Counted from the first letter of the stretch, positions 21,485-33,351 are shown. The stretch: 64,000 nucleotides of DNA from Anodontia alba (GCA_964016985.1 OZ024824.1:119680951-119744950), one strand, 5' to 3'. Program-made: numbers and translations. The notes: generated by a model from the sequence alone, not told the origin.

Positions 21485-22789
21485 CGAGGGATGTTCGAAA
21501 TGAATTGCTTATTTCTATCTGGAGACTTCAAATTTCAAGTTAGCCCAAAAGTACTCATTTCATGCCTCGAAGTACTCCCCGTGGCTAGAAATGCAAAATT
21601 TCAGCCGATGTATTCACTTCTTGAAGGCGTCACGGTACGCTGATTTGGGCACAGTAATAAGGTACTGATGAATGGCAGATTCAAGTGCCTGTCGGGACTG
21701 GTATTTCCGCCCAGCAAGGAATGCTTTCAATTTCGGAAACAAAAAGAAATCACATGGGGCAAGGTCTGGGGAATACGGGGGGTGAGGCAAAACAGTTACT
21801 TTTTCTTTCTTCAAAAACGCCGTAACTATTGCGGAGGTATGAGCTGGGGCATTATCATGTAGAAGACGGACGTGTTTAAAACCAGTGGCAGGGCGTCGTT
21901 TCTAATAATACTTTTTCAGTTTCTTCAGAACTACGTCCTTGTAGTACTTTCCGGTGATGCTTTTGCCCTTTTTCACTGGCATTTTTATTGCGACTCCTTC
22001 ACCAGAGAAGAAGATTGCATACAAAACCTTTGTACTCAAAGAACGTTTGGCAATTATTGGGCGTTTGCCGTGTTTAGTGGCCCAGAGCTTATTGCTAACC
22101 TTTCTGACGGGCTCAAAATAATGAACCCAGGTTTCATCACCTGTGACGACATTGGCAAACTGCTTTTTGTCATATTTTGGAAACATTTGAAGCAGCTTTT
22201 TGGCCACATAACCCGTTGCCTCTTTTGCTCGTCGGTCAACAGATGTGGCACCCATCTAGCAGAAATCCTTCTGACTTTCAAATGCTTCTTCAAAATAAGG
22301 TAAACCGTTGCTAGTGATATGCCTACCTTTCGTGCAATATCACAAACTGTAAATCCGGCATCTCCTTCAATGATTTCTTTTATTTTGGAAACAATTTCTT
22401 TACGAGATGCAGATTTTGGCCTACCTGATTTCGGTGCATTTTTGAAGGACCGCCGAACTCTGACATAAGACACACAAGAAGGTCCAAAAACAGTAGAAAT
22501 TTCAGTCATCAGCTTCTTCAAAGAACAACCAAGTTTTGAGCGAGCTTTGATGTAAGCCCGTATTTCATCTTTTTTGTCGACGCTTCTACCAACCATTTTT
22601 ACTGCAGTGGTCAATGACTGCGTGTATTCAAATGGCAAATTTTATGTCTTACACTTAGTCTAACATGTACATTTATACACCATTTTGTAGATATTGAATA
22701 GCCCTATACAGGTATATATTGTTTTTTATCGTGCCCCACGTGGATATCGAGCTAGAGGACAATAAGCAATTCATTTCTAACATCCCTCG
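21485..22789 (-). mobile_element. mariner-family DNA transposon
   Basis: The element is 1305 bp. Terminal inverted repeats of 29 bp begin CGAGGGATGTTCGAAATGAA and match at 28 of 29 positions. A TA duplication flanks both ends (21483-21484 and 22790-22791). It carries one minus-strand transposase reading frame broken by a frameshift and one stop. Strong TIR identity implies fairly recent insertion. Confidence 0.95.
21614..22638 (-). pseudogene. mariner transposase (DD34D), one frameshift and one stop
   Basis: The likely start is MVGRSVDKKDEIRAYIKA (about 22596). An N-terminal HTH region (GFTVCDIARKVGISLATVYL) is followed by the linker motif ARWVPHLLT, the mariner WVPHEL signature. Catalytic residues are D in VVTGDETW, D in LLHDNAPAH and D in YSPDLAPCDFFLF; exactly 34 residues separate the second and third. 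A frameshift lies near 22210, just after EQKRQRV. A TAG at 21902-21904 follows KKLKKYY, probably from a CAG Gln codon. Total length matches the usual 340-350 residues, so only two lesions separate this copy from an intact frame. Confidence 0.93.
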
Positions 22790-22791
22790 TA

Positions 22792-23737
22792 TTGCCACTT
22801 TATTATTATTATTATTATTATTTTTATTATCCATACAATAGTGGTAGGATAATTACTTTTTTCATGCTCAATGTCCGTGTGCCCGCTCATTGTCTTTCCG
22901 TTAAGTTTGTACTTCGATCGTAAGTACATGGTATGTGTTTCGTTTCAGAGATTGATTATAGCTTTATTCAGTAGATTGTATTGAGACGTTTTATTGCATT
23001 TAGTATTTGGATGATCTTGTATGGTGTTGCTTATGGGCTAGATAGTTATGGCCTCTGAAGTTTTTATCGCATGATCTGTATGATTTCCGTCTTATTCAAA
23101 AGAAGTTCATGTGACGGTTAATTCACGAATAAGTACAGAGTAGTCTCTAAATCAAAGTTTTTACGTTTGTGTTCTGATTTGAGTTGTGGTTCCTTATATA
23201 TATGTCAACATTTCTTGAAGCCCATAACATGTGTGGCTTTCATTAGATTTGTATACTTAATGGTGAATTAGCATAAGTTGGTTTTACATACATCTTCGTG
23301 ATAGCTTAAGGATGAGTAAGCACAGATCAATTACAAAACAAAAATTACTGATTCAGTTTTGACATACATTACAAACATCGCCCCCCCCCCCCCCCCCCCC
23401 ACCCTCGATATATATTAAAATGTATTTTCCACGGCATAACTTGAGTGTATTTCATATAGTTCAAACGTAACTTCAGCTTGGAAAGTGACATTTTTCGTAT
23501 CTGCCAATTTAGAAATGAATAATGACACCTGATAAATATTTAAAATGATTTCCTCGCAATAACTTGAGGAAATAGATACCGAATTAGTAGTAGTAACTCT
23601 GGCTAAATTGTTTTTGTCCCCTTCTGTAAAAATGGTCTACTCTAGAAAAAAAGAATTTGTCCCATGGGGAGAAAATTCTTTCTATTTAAAGTAGGTCGTT
23701 TTTAAAAGTGGTTTGATGTGCAGGAACGAAAATATGA
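22792..23737. other. No gene seen; (TTA)n at 22799-22823 and poly-C at 23381-23400
   Basis: Simple repeats are the only features. The homopolymer C run is unusual in this AT-rich context and could be an assembly-sensitive site. Confidence 0.55.
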
Positions 23738-24262
23738 AAAAAGGTAAGAGAAAAGTCCAGGTAGTGCCACAATCACAAACCACAGCCCTTCCCAGACATC
23801 AAGAGGAAGAGAAAACCGACAAATCCAAACAAGCACAAATCGATCAAACATACGAAAAGCACTAATATTAGCTCTCTTCCCCAAGCGAGGTAATCGCAAT
23901 GCTAAAAGGACTGAAAAACACAAGTTTAAAGCACTTTTACAGCTAGCCAACTTCACTCTGAGTCCCGATGCTATTCTTAATACATGAATACATAAAATTC
24001 GGTTCGCATAAAGGCTCCCAACTCAGTCAATGCATCAAAGCGAAAACATAAAAATCAAATTAATCACTATAATAAACAAAGACGAGTACTCATGGCTAAT
24101 TCTACTGTATGCCAGAGTAAATGAAAACCAATAGTTGAACCACGGCGGGCAAGCCAAAGATATATCGTCAAGCCACAACCCACTGGTTAAAGTTTTACGA
24201 AGAGGCCGTCACTGAGTCTGAGACCCGAATCGCCGCCGTGCAATTAAAGAGTGAAGCAGCAA
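23738..24262 (-). mobile_element. PLE-A 3'-UTR copy with internal deletion
   Basis: It carries the family 3' end (AAGGTAAGAGAAAAGTCCAG) and the 5' part of the UTR (AACCAATAGTTGAACCACGG). About 120 bp present in other copies is missing at about 23923, where CTGAAAAACACAAG joins directly to TTTAAAGCACTTTTACAGCT. Confidence 0.8.
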
Positions 24263-24815
24263 AAGATTTTTTCCTTGTGACAGAAAATCTACCAAGTGTA
24301 TCTAGAACCCTTAAAATACACACACAGATTTTCTTGAAATGAATTACTTGCAAAAGTTATCCTGTAATCATTGCTTAATCACTATTCTGGTTCCAGCATA
24401 TTCCAGTTGTGGGAGACAAACATGCTTGAGTTGTTGCAAACAGTGCAGGCTCATGTTAGAAACAGTCTGCGGCTTTTGATAAGTGTTTGAGTGGTGCCCG
24501 AATATTGAGAATTAACAATATAAATATGCCTCCTTGCATGACCTCATTGAATTCCAGACATCAGAACCCGCTACTGTTTAATTCTGATGTTCTAAGGCGA
24601 TGCGTCTGACGTTGTTTGTTCTTCATGTAGCCTTATGGCTATTCTCTGCGGGGATTTTTCTTCCCTGTTCGCAGTATTATTATTGCGTTTAGTGGATCCT
24701 GAATAGCATTGTGATCACTTACCTTGTTGGGGAAGCGAAAGCTGGTTGCTTTGCTTTTCTTTGTGTGCTGTCTGTCATGGTTTGATTGCTCTTCTCGTTT
24801 TGTCATTGTCAGCCA
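24263..24815. other. No gene seen
   Basis: AT-rich, with no family match noted. Confidence 0.45.
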
Positions 24816-25059
24816 GGGCCCGATTGTTGAAAGGATCGTTGGCTCAACGAGCTTGTTAGTGGTAAAACTGTTAACTGTTTGAGTACAATATCGTATTCAC
24901 AGGTATTTTTGCTAAAATTGTGAGTAGCTTAATATGCAAAAGCTACTCACATTGTCAGCAAAAAATATTAGTATATATGCCATATTTAATGATATTTAAT
25001 GATCAAAGTTTTAACGATACGATAACTAACGACATCGTTAGTTTTGAACAGCTGGGCCC
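24816..25059. mobile_element. Foldback family C, copy 1
   Basis: The ends are GGGCCCGATTGTTGAAAGGA and the inverse of GGGCCCAGCTGTTCAAAAC. The centre forms a second hairpin around AGCTTAATATGCAAAAGCTA with flanking TTTTTGCTRAAA-type arms. Three other copies lie at 30362-30591, 39015-39259 and 58399-58642. It is noncoding. Confidence 0.8.
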
Positions 25060-25166
25060 TGTTCGATTTTTTATGTTGCTCTTCCTATATATCTTTTGTA
25101 CAAAGTTTAAGGATAGCTCTTTCCCCAGTCTGATTTTGAATGTTGGCGTCTGACGACTATTCGTCA

Positions 25167-25204
25167 CTTATAAGCGAAACTGTTTACAAAGTTTCGCTTA
25201 TAAC
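25167..25204. repeat. Small perfect hairpin
   Basis: CTTATAAGCGAAACT is followed after a short loop (GTTTACAA) by its inverse. The stem is about 14 bp. No terminator-like or element context is apparent. Confidence 0.6.
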
Positions 25205-25429
25205 TGACGCGATGTCCACCGTATTCCTACATGTGTTTCCACTGATACAAATCGTCAAATACTGAGCGCCCCTGATTTATCTTCTCCACAGTGTTTGTGC
25301 TTATATGTGTTTAGCTGTGGCGGTTCACCGAAGAGGTGGAAGACCTCTACGAGGACTGAATGCGTAATTATAATATAAAACTGCATCAGGATTAAGAGCA
25401 AAGTTTCGCGTAAGTTAACTAATTAAAAA

Positions 25430-25635
25430 AAGGTAAGAGAAAAGTCCAGGGAGTGCCACAATCACAAACCGCAGCCCTTCCCAGACCCCAAGAGGAAGAG
25501 GAAACCGACAAATCTAAACAAGCACAAACCGAACAAACGTACGAAAAGCACTAAGATTAGCTCTCTCTTCCCTAAGCGACGTAATCGCAATACTAAAAGG
25601 ACTGAAAAACACAACATGACACACGGAAATAAACC
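25430..25635 (-). mobile_element. PLE-A terminal 3'-UTR fragment
   Basis: It contains only the last 200 bp of the family 3' end, from AAAAAAAGGTAAGAGAAAAG to AAAACACAACATGACACACGG-type sequence. This is an extremely 5'-truncated retrocopy. Confidence 0.8.
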
Positions 25636-27320
25636 CGCAAATATTTTTTTTCCTTACCGTTCAAAGCCATTTTCTTTGCAGCAGGACGTTCTTGTTGGTA
25701 ACTGCAAATGAGCTGTGTTATTGTGTTTTGTCACAGTCTATTTCACATCTAAAATCTTTGGTGGCATTAGGAGGTTTGTGCTGCGAGTTTACCCTTTCTT
25801 GGGTATCTCCATTTATGCTTTTGAGAACTATCGGCTCACCAGGCGCCGCAAATGAAAATAATAATGTTATGTATAAGATGTTTAATTCTTTTAAATATCA
25901 TTATTTGCTTATTTACTGCTAGTTTCTATGGAAGTTTCAGGAAAAAACTGTTTACAATAACAAGTTGTTTATATTCCATAATGAATATTCTGGATTGAGC
26001 TATTTTGGTATGTTCTAGAACATTAAGAAAATTCTTGACTAAAAGTAGAAAATAAGTAATGCTTCTGGCAAATTCGTTCTCTAGAATATTCTTTCATAAT
26101 ATATAAGGGGAAAAATTTCATATGGGCATCTCTGTATGCTTTCATCGGAAAGTATTCTATACTGGATTACTTTAATAATATCTTATTCATTCTGGAAATA
26201 ATCTCTGAATTCAGGGATTTCAAATTCTGGGATCAGAAAACTGTTATCCAAAGGATTTATTTTAGAAATTCTTGTGGATTATGTCAGAGGGACTTTGTGA
26301 CAATAAAACTTGAAAGGACTTGTTTACTTATATTCTTTTTGTTTTGAATCTTATTTTTAGTGAATAAATATTATTAATAATTTAAAGCTTGTTGCTGGTT
26401 TCACTTTCATTTCTTTCTTGTTGCGCCTGGCTTGTAACAATATAAAGGTTCTATCGATTGGTATTTACACAGACGTTGAATCACCTCACATTACAAAGTC
26501 ATACTTATGCACTGGTATGTTATGAGGTTGTAAAGAGTTCAAACAAAATACCATTCATTTCTATGAAACGCGAATCACTGGAAGGCTTTCAATGTTAAGA
26601 AGTGCCCTTGGATGCACAAGGTGTTTAGACGCATCAAAATCTGAGCATTATGTGCTACCTCATCCCAGTCACACATGAGGACAAACTCCTATTTAAATCA
26701 CACAGCCCCCAGGAAATATACTGTTGCATGTCCGAGTTTAAGTGATCGAGAACCCTGCCTATCATATAGCAACAGGCTTGCCACCACTAACTGTTGCGTG
26801 TCGAGGGTTTCTCACTTCCGTGAATATAACAGCAGGATAACCCACAAGCTGCCCCCATCTCGGTTCAGTTCGCATAAACGACGCGCTAAACTTTAGGTCA
26901 TGTTTTGATTTAACTAATTTATCTCTTTCATAAGGTAATTAACTTAACAAGATATTAATAACGAAGCAAGATATAAATAATGAAACGATGATGTTGACTA
27001 GAAACTTTGTGGTGATTGATCTTTAATGTCAATGAAATGCTCTAAGTAGAACTATTCCTCTTTCACATACAATCATTGATCAAACCAGTCAGGCCCTGAC
27101 TATGAAATTACATGGTAAAATTGGAATGAACAAATGGAAACGATCAGTTTAATTAAATAATAAAATTTACGAAACTTTATGTCAATAGATTTTTAAAGTT
27201 GTGGCTACATATAGTCTAACACCACTTTATAAATAGCCGTATGAAACGTTACTACTTTCAGGTGTCCATCAGATTAAAATTAACCGAAACAAAAGGGAAG
27301 ATCAAAATCAGAAATTTAGA
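25636..27320. other. No gene seen
   Basis: AT-rich DNA. A 73-codon open frame at 26675-26896 is Ser/Arg-rich, and the surrounding DNA looks locally duplicated (two TGTTGC-containing segments). No family was recognised. Confidence 0.4.
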
Positions 27321-27326
<6 letters not shown>

Positions 27327-27398
<72 letters not shown>

Positions 27399-27418
27399 AA
27401 TAATAATAATAATTACCC
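27327..27418. repeat. (AC)n microsatellite with (AAT)n tail
   Basis: About 33 AC repeats are followed by AATAATAATAATAATT. The surrounding Thr-His open frame is an artefact. Confidence 0.95.
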
Positions 27419-28000
27419 CTCTTAATAATAAATTTTAAATCTTTACTTTAATTAAGGTTTTGACAGAAATCTGACTCAAAACATAAAAAATGAAATTTAC
27501 AGGCAAACATAATGCGACTGCTCTTAATCAAAGCCAAAAATCTGGACATACTAAGGATCGACCTAACCCCCTTTTATAGACGTGCTTCCAACTCTTCTCC
27601 ATCCCCTGGTTATTCTGACATGGGAACCGCTACCTCACGCCTCAAGTGCATTGGGAATCCCCAGTCCCCAAGCAAAAGAACGATGGGGTCATGTGACCCC
27701 GACAAAAATAAATATGGGAACTAGTTGCGCTGTTCGCCATATTGAAAAAACAACGTGTAAGAAAATACTGCAGTCAGCCACTTTAAACTGCCGAACGGCA
27801 ACTTTATTGAATTTAATGTTGAAAACCGTTATCATCAAAATAACCCCAAAAGAATAAGAAAAATGACCGTCATAATTAGAAACTTTTTAACTGTACCGAT
27901 TTTGTATGAGCAGAGGATGAATTTTGCAAGACTGGTTTTGACAGCTGAAATGTTGACATTTAGCAGTTGACCGCGCAAACAAATTCAATCCCATCTCCCC
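27419..28000. other. No gene seen
   Basis: A short segment richer in C and G than its surroundings (27570-27730) has two overlapping open frames but no recognisable domain. Confidence 0.4.
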
Positions 28001-28032
28001 TTGCGTACACAAAAATTCCAACACACAGCCAA

Positions 28033-28137
28033 GATGGAGGACGAAGCCACAACCTCACTTCGAGCTGCTTGATTTCAGTGAAAAAACGATTAAGTTACTA
28101 AGATGATAAATCTGGTTAAAATGACACGAAATTTAAG
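28033..28137 (+). other. Possible orphan first exon
   Basis: GCCAAGATGGAGGACGAAGC (a YY1-like CCAAGATGG core around an ATG) starts a 12-codon frame ending at TGA. The segment ends in ATTTAAG followed by GTAAGC, a strong splice-donor consensus at 28138. It could be a 5' leader exon of the CCP gene 10 kb downstream or of an unrelated gene. There is no protein evidence. Confidence 0.2.
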
Positions 28138-28369
28138 GTAAGCAGATTATTCAACAAGATGCCGGATGGCAGATTTGCATTCTGAAGAATAAGCTAGTAT
28201 TTATTGCAACAACATATAATAGACATCAGCTGATTTTGTGAACAAGGAAGAACATTGTGTCACGAGAAACTGGGGTCACTACACTACTATCGTCATGTAG
28301 TCTTCCTTCATACCTTGACTAATCAACAACCACAAACCAAAAGTAAAATAAAGTGACATTACAAAAGTA

Positions 28370-28668
28370 CAGTTGACCCACATTATCTCGACTTCTTTTA
28401 TCTCGAATAAACGCTCATCTCGAAGTAAAAATCTGTTCCCTGTTTAAACATAAAAATTTAACAACAGGTAACAAAATAAGGAGCAATTTCTCCTCTTTTT
28501 CCACTATATTTTTAATATATCTTCAAAAATCAAAGTACACAATTATTTGTAAAATGTGGTTGTTCGATATATTTTCTTCCTTAATTCTGCAAAATTGATA
28601 TGTCGATGTACGGGTATATCGAAGTATTCCAGAGAGCCCTTTGACTTCGAGATAACGAATTTCGACTG
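28370..28668. mobile_element. pogo/Tigger-like MITE, copy 1
   Basis: The ends CAGTTGACCCACATTATCTC and the inverse ending TTTCGACTG carry the repeated TATCTCGA phrase typical of pogo/Tigger termini. TA precedes the left end. The right flank is eroded. It is noncoding. Confidence 0.75.
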
Positions 28669-28831
28669 TGCATAAAACTTCTCGCCAAGAAAAGGGTTCT
28701 TATATGATGTTTGAACAGCAAATATATCAGCATAATTTGCATTTTCAATGAGAGATAAAATCTGTCTTACTGCATCATTGTGACCAGCAACGTAGGACGA
28801 TATTAGTTTACCATGACCGGACGTGCAATAG

Positions 28832-28938
28832 CCCAGCTAGTATTCTACGTAAATTTATATCGGGCCGTCATCGGCCCGTCAGGGTAGCTGACGGGCCGAT
28901 GACGGCCCGATATAAATTTACGTAGAATGCTGACTGGG
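28832..28938. mobile_element. Foldback family B, copy 1
   Basis: This 107-bp near-perfect palindrome starts CCCAGCTAGTATTCTACGTA. The centre alternates CGGGCCGTCATCGGCCCGTC with its complement around AGGGTAGCTGA. The GC-rich core sits in an AT-rich flank. Confidence 0.85.
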
Positions 28939-29149
28939 AGGGTGTGGGATTGCATGCGGCAGTGTGTTGAGCTGTTACATGGGAAGTTGTACTTTATATC
29001 GATTACAGTGAGGCTCCTGACCGGTCTGTGCATCCATGGCGTCTGACCACTTCTTCTTCTGTCAATCAAGTATTAAGTAGCCACCTTTATGTATAAGCAG
29101 CATGCGATGGTTCTGACATGGACCCAGCTAGAAATCTTAAAAAATCTAC

Positions 29150-29211
29150 AGCGGAGTAGCTGACGGGCCGATAACTGTACGCTATAGAATTTATCAAGAA
29201 TATTAGCTGGG
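29150..29211. mobile_element. Foldback family B, half copy
   Basis: It retains only the right half: AGTAGCTGACGGGCCGATAA to the end AGCTGG. The left arm is absent, so it can no longer fold. Confidence 0.7.
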
Positions 29212-29267
29212 AACCATTTTCATTAAAATCGATAGACGGTATAGCATGACAATTACAAGGAAACTTG

Positions 29268-29410
29268 AATATAGGGATCAAACATGGTTTTTCATGCATT
29301 AGCATTCGCCAGGTCCTGTGGGAGGTATTGAAAACCGAGGCCGAAGGCCAAGGGACTTGGCGAATGTTAATGCATTGACAAAAACATGCTCGATCGCTAT
29401 TATTGCATAA
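29268..29410. mobile_element. Foldback element (family D)
   Basis: TGCATTAGCATTCGCCAGGTCC-type sequence on the left opposes GGGACTTGGCGAATGTTAAT on the right. The outer arms (CAAACATGGTTTTTCATGC and the inverse of ACAAAAACATGCTCGATCG) extend the stem. It was found once here. Confidence 0.65.
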
Positions 29411-30044
29411 AACTAAAAACATTTGCTACATTTCGCATTATTTCTTGCTCTATTTTGTTTCGCCTTTTCACCGATGTCTCACGAACGTAATTTCCACGGA
29501 CTATGCTCCTTCTAGGGCAGGGCAGTACACGTCTCGTAACGGTAGCAAATCTGTGGCCCCGGTACGAGCATATTGAAAGTTGCGTATCCGTGCATTAATA
29601 TCGCGTGAAATGCCTTGTTAATACTCGGCTTTTCGCCGGTTAATGCACGGCTGTTAATAACGTACGACATTGCTTTTTTATGCAATAATGAAAGTCAATA
29701 CCTGGCTGAGAATGAGACACAATTGACGGGACAACACCTTTCTCTTATATTCAAAAACAGAATATCCAGTTCGGCCTATCATATATCTAACTCACTCATA
29801 CAGACAATAGAACATAGTCTCTTCTGAGTATCTGATTCGCAACATGAGAAACTTATCTTATATATGCGCTAATGGAAAACTATGGTCGACCTGCGTACTT
29901 GTGCACTCGGAGAAGAGATTTTGCTGTCAGACTTCAGAAATCTTGATCATTTTGTTTGATATCAACACAACTTCCATTGAGGACAGTGTGTAGATGATAA
30001 TAATAGAGATATACAAATGTTTCTGATCCGCAACAACAAAAAAC
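29411..30044. other. No gene seen
   Basis: The phrase TTAATGCACGG near 29640 and the AATGC-containing segments recall family D, but no full element was delimited. Confidence 0.4.
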
Positions 30045-30262
30045 GTACCTTTGGACAGGTGCATTCAGCGAAGAGTTACATCAGCCAGCGCATTTACACA
30101 GTCTGATCAGAAGTTTCACTGGGTGCATTGTGTGATAAACAATGCTGCCAAATGTCTTTATGCCGATCACGAAAATTGCGATTACATTTCGCAAATGCAC
30201 GCACATTTGTTTTATTTGTCGTTGGCTGTTGTAAGAAGGTACATTTTCGCATGATGCGGCTC
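30045..30262. mobile_element. MITE-like family F, diverged copy in reverse orientation
   Basis: Landmarks are GTGCATTCAGCGAAGAGTTA, CAGTCTGATCAGAAGTTTCA and ACTGGGTGCATT, corresponding to the reverse of the copy at 47185-47415. The open frames here are repeat artefacts. Confidence 0.55.
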
Positions 30263-30361
30263 AGTGTAAATTGTAGAAACATAAGCCCTGTCAGGGTACA
30301 TGCAACAATTTTGTTGGCTGTACACGCAGTCCAGATTAAGGCTCACAAGGCTATATATATC

Positions 30362-30591
30362 TGGGTCCAGTTGTTTAAAACTAACGATGTCGTTAGTTAA
30401 CATGTCGTTAGAACTTCGAGCATTAAATATAGGATGTATGCTAATATTTTTGCTGAAAAAATATGTGACTAACTTTTGCATTTGCAAAAGCTGCTCACAT
30501 TTCTTTTCAGCAAAAATACCTGTGAATTAGATATTATACTCACAAAAACAGTTAAGATTTTGGCCACTTACGAGCTCGTTAAGTTAATGAA
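30362..30591. mobile_element. Foldback family C, copy 2
   Basis: The left end GGGTCCAGTTGTTTAAAACT and AACGATGTCGTTAGTTAACA are followed by the central hairpin GCATTTGCAAAAGCTGCTCA. The right end (CGAGCTCGTTAAGTTAATGA) is eroded compared with copies 3 and 4. Confidence 0.75.
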
Positions 30592-30710
30592 TCAGTGGAT
30601 AAATTAACGCTTGCCATGCTGAATAAATTAAGATGCCACGCCCACTTCCAATTTTCAGCTAATAAGATTGCTTGATCCGGATTGTTGCTATTAATTCGCA
30701 TACTTAATGA

Positions 30711-30777
30711 CAAACAGTGCAGACCCAGATCAGTTTGCTTTTACAGAAGCCAACTGTTCTGAATCTACACTGTTTGC
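30711..30777. repeat. Hairpin repeat family G, copy 3
   Basis: CAAACAGTGCAGACCCAGAT opposes CTACACTGTTTGC. The inner arm differs from other copies (ATCAGTTTG opposite CCAACTGTT). Confidence 0.75.
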
Positions 30778-30882
30778 AAAGGCAGGGTACATCAGGATTC
30801 AGCAGGTAAGAGTTAAAAGGTAGCAAAATACTAATTAAATGAAACACTGAAACAATAACACTGACAATAAAATCAAGTGTAA

Positions 30883-30989
30883 CCCAGCTAGCATTCTACG
30901 TAAATCTACATCGGGCCGTCATCGGCCCGTCAGCTACCCTGACGGGCCGATGACGGCCCGATATAGATTTACGTAGAATGCTGACTGGG
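30883..30989. mobile_element. Foldback family B, copy 2
   Basis: This near-perfect 107-bp palindrome starts CCCAGCTAGCATTCTACGTA and ends with its inverse, with centre CGTCAGCTACCCTGACG. Confidence 0.85.
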
Positions 30990-31409
30990 AAGTAATACAG
31001 AATATAAAGCACTTAATATGATAAGAACTTCGCATCTCAGCCAGAAGTCATTATCCGATCAACATAACAATGTGCAAGGGTTAAGAGCAAAAGGCGAGCA
31101 GAGATGCGTTTCCACCAGTCTCTTGAAGCAAAAGGAGACATATAATTTAGTAACAACAGTAACAGGTTATGTACCATCGAAATAAAACTAAAAACAACTA
31201 TTTAAAAATCACATTTTAGCACAGAAGTTGAAAAAACTAATTCAAGATGAGCCCTTGGAAACCTTTAAATGAGCAAAAGTAGAAAGCATGATATAATTTA
31301 AGCATTTACAGCACTGGTGGATCGATTCTCTCGTAGAGTAGGCTGGGAAATGGTCCTAAACGTGGACAGAGTGTTTCATTTAACTCATAAATTTCATAAT
31401 GTAATTTAA

Positions 31410-31476
31410 GCAAACAGTGCAGACCCTCATCTAACGCAGTGTTCTGTGGTGTCTGATTTTGAACTGCACTGTTTGC
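31410..31476. repeat. Hairpin repeat family G, copy 4
   Basis: GCAAACAGTGCAGACCCTCA opposes GCACTGTTTGC. The inner part is diverged (GTGTCTGATTTTG). Confidence 0.7.
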
Positions 31477-31744
31477 CAATGTCCCATCACTAGGCCCAGT
31501 CCAGATTATACAGATAACCTTCTTTACACAGCTCCAAGAATAGCGCTATACCTGGATGTCATACAAACGCCATTTCCAAGGCTTAACATTATTGATCAGC
31601 GATAGTCACGTGGATACCATCACTACTGTCCTCGGAGGATAAGATTAAAATTGACGTCACTGATTGTTTATATTGTTAGACTAAGTACATTTTAATAAAT
31701 AGATAAACGCCACCCGAATAGCTACCATCAATAAATATTATAAG

Positions 31745-31830
31745 ATATGGTAACCGCTAATCCACAGTATCTCAGTGGTAGTTTTCCTAGACTAACAATC
31801 TGGACACTGTTGGTTCGAATCCTAGTGTTT
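31745..31830 (+). pseudogene. tRNA-like sequence, possibly tRNA-Val(AAC)-derived
   Basis: It has an A-box-like TATCTCAGTGGTAG, a 5-bp anticodon stem CTAGA/TCTGG around the loop CTAACAA (anticodon AAC at the expected position), and a B-box GGTTCGAATCC. The T stem and acceptor stem do not pair properly. It is therefore a degraded tRNA or a SINE head rather than a working tRNA. Confidence 0.4.
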
Positions 31831-33046
31831 CCTTTTCTTTTCTTTTTTTATTTTATACGTTTTAAGAATAAATAAAAAGAAAATATGTTAAGAAAGAAAA
31901 CTTTTTTTTGCAATTATCAGTTATGGAACAAATTTTCAGTGTAGCGACATGTGAATTTTCTAGTTTGTATTTTTACTAAGTTAAATAAAGACAATAAGAA
32001 AACTGGTAAGTCTAGTTAAACTTTCAGTTTGAATGATTACCACGTGCAAATGCATATGGGGACAAGAACGCTGGAAGCATGTCATCTGTGTAAAAATGTC
32101 AACAGCGCCATAGTATGTCTAATAAAATCTAATTAAAATAATATAATATGTAACATACAAGGACCAAAAGCGAAGTAATTAAAAAAAAAGCGGAAGTGCT
32201 GATAGGGTCTCATGTACTAAACATAGCTTTAACAACTGCGCCATTGCATGCTGCTAATCAAAATATAAGATTGTAGGATATACGAGCTTAGTGATATTTT
32301 CCTTATAATTCATGCAAAACCTGCTTTACCCCAAGTGGAGTGGTAGCTGCCGTGACGTTACTGTCAAATTATCCTCCGAGCACTATATAACTCAGATTCT
32401 TTAGTATTTTTGTGTCGACTGATAAACCAATCAATCCCCCACCCTCCCCCAACAACAACACAAAAAAATGCTTTAAAAACAAAAAAGCAAAAAAAAAAAA
32501 AAACAAAAAAAAAAACAAAAAAAAAAACAAAAAAAAAAAAAAAAAACCAATCAGTTTGGGAATAGAGACAACAGGTTGTGGGTTTCATATCGTGTATAAT
32601 CAATTGGTTAGTCCGTCTAACGCGCGGTTTGATTTTATTGGTCAATGATAATCACATGGACAAAACTTCATGGAAATTTTGGTGTATGTATGCATTGGGT
32701 CGATTGTGCAGTGGAATCGATCCTAAAATTCAGCATAAGTAGAACTGACGTACAAGAAAAAGGGAAAGAAATCATATAACAAAACTAGATTTAACTAAAG
32801 AAACATTTGCAGTTCAGGGCATCTAAGGTGCACAACAGTCTCTAAAATCGCCATTCTAATTTTATGACGGAGACTATTTCACACCCGAGCCGTCTCATGC
32901 CGAAATGACCTCCTATACCAAACCGTACCCTCAAGCATTCAAGCGTATACACAATGGGCAAATTCAGATCATTCTTTGCATCAGCACAGTCTTTGTCAGT
33001 GGCGGATTCAGGATTCTTCAATAGGGGGTTCAAAGTTTCTGAAAAA
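31831..33046. other. No gene seen; A-rich tract at 32460-32546
   Basis: The tract is A-runs separated by single C and gives a false Lys/Asn or Phe/Val open frame on each strand. The rest is unassigned AT-rich DNA. Confidence 0.55.
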
Positions 33047-33299
33047 CATCACGAAAACATACCTATATAATTTTGACCCCCTTTAACCCCACTTTTATAT
33101 TGTAAAACTGGGGTTTACAGGAGTATACATTATCTTTCTTATTTCTGATCAAAACATAGATTGTGGGTACTCGTTAGAGTTCTAACCAGTGACCACAATC
33201 TTTGTTTTGAGCAGAAATATGAAAAATATCAGACTTTTTTATCTGAAGATTTTCATTTTTTGGTGGTAAAATTTTCAGTATATTAGTGTTTTCGTAATG
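33047..33299 (-). mobile_element. Foldback family A, copy 2 (central hairpin collapsed)
   Basis: Both ends are present (CATCACGAAAACATACCTAT and the inverse of CATTACGAAAACAC). The central palindrome is shortened: ATTGTGGGTACTCGTTAGAG joins directly to TTCTAACCAGTGACC, removing the GC-rich apex. Confidence 0.85.
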
Positions 33300-33351
33300 G
33301 CTGGATTTTATCAAACTATTGTACATACCCTGTTTGAACAGACAGGTCTAA

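Noticed and set aside
26675..26896. 73-codon Ser/Arg-rich open frame as a small gene
   Set aside because: No recognisable domain, no splice or promoter context, and composition like chance translation of a locally duplicated segment.
31745..31830. Functional tRNA-Val
   Set aside because: The anticodon arm and boxes are present but T-stem and acceptor pairing fail; treated as tRNA-like or SINE head.
32364..32648. Lys/Asn-rich and Phe/Val-rich open frames on opposite strands
   Set aside because: Both derive from the A-rich simple tract at 32460-32546.
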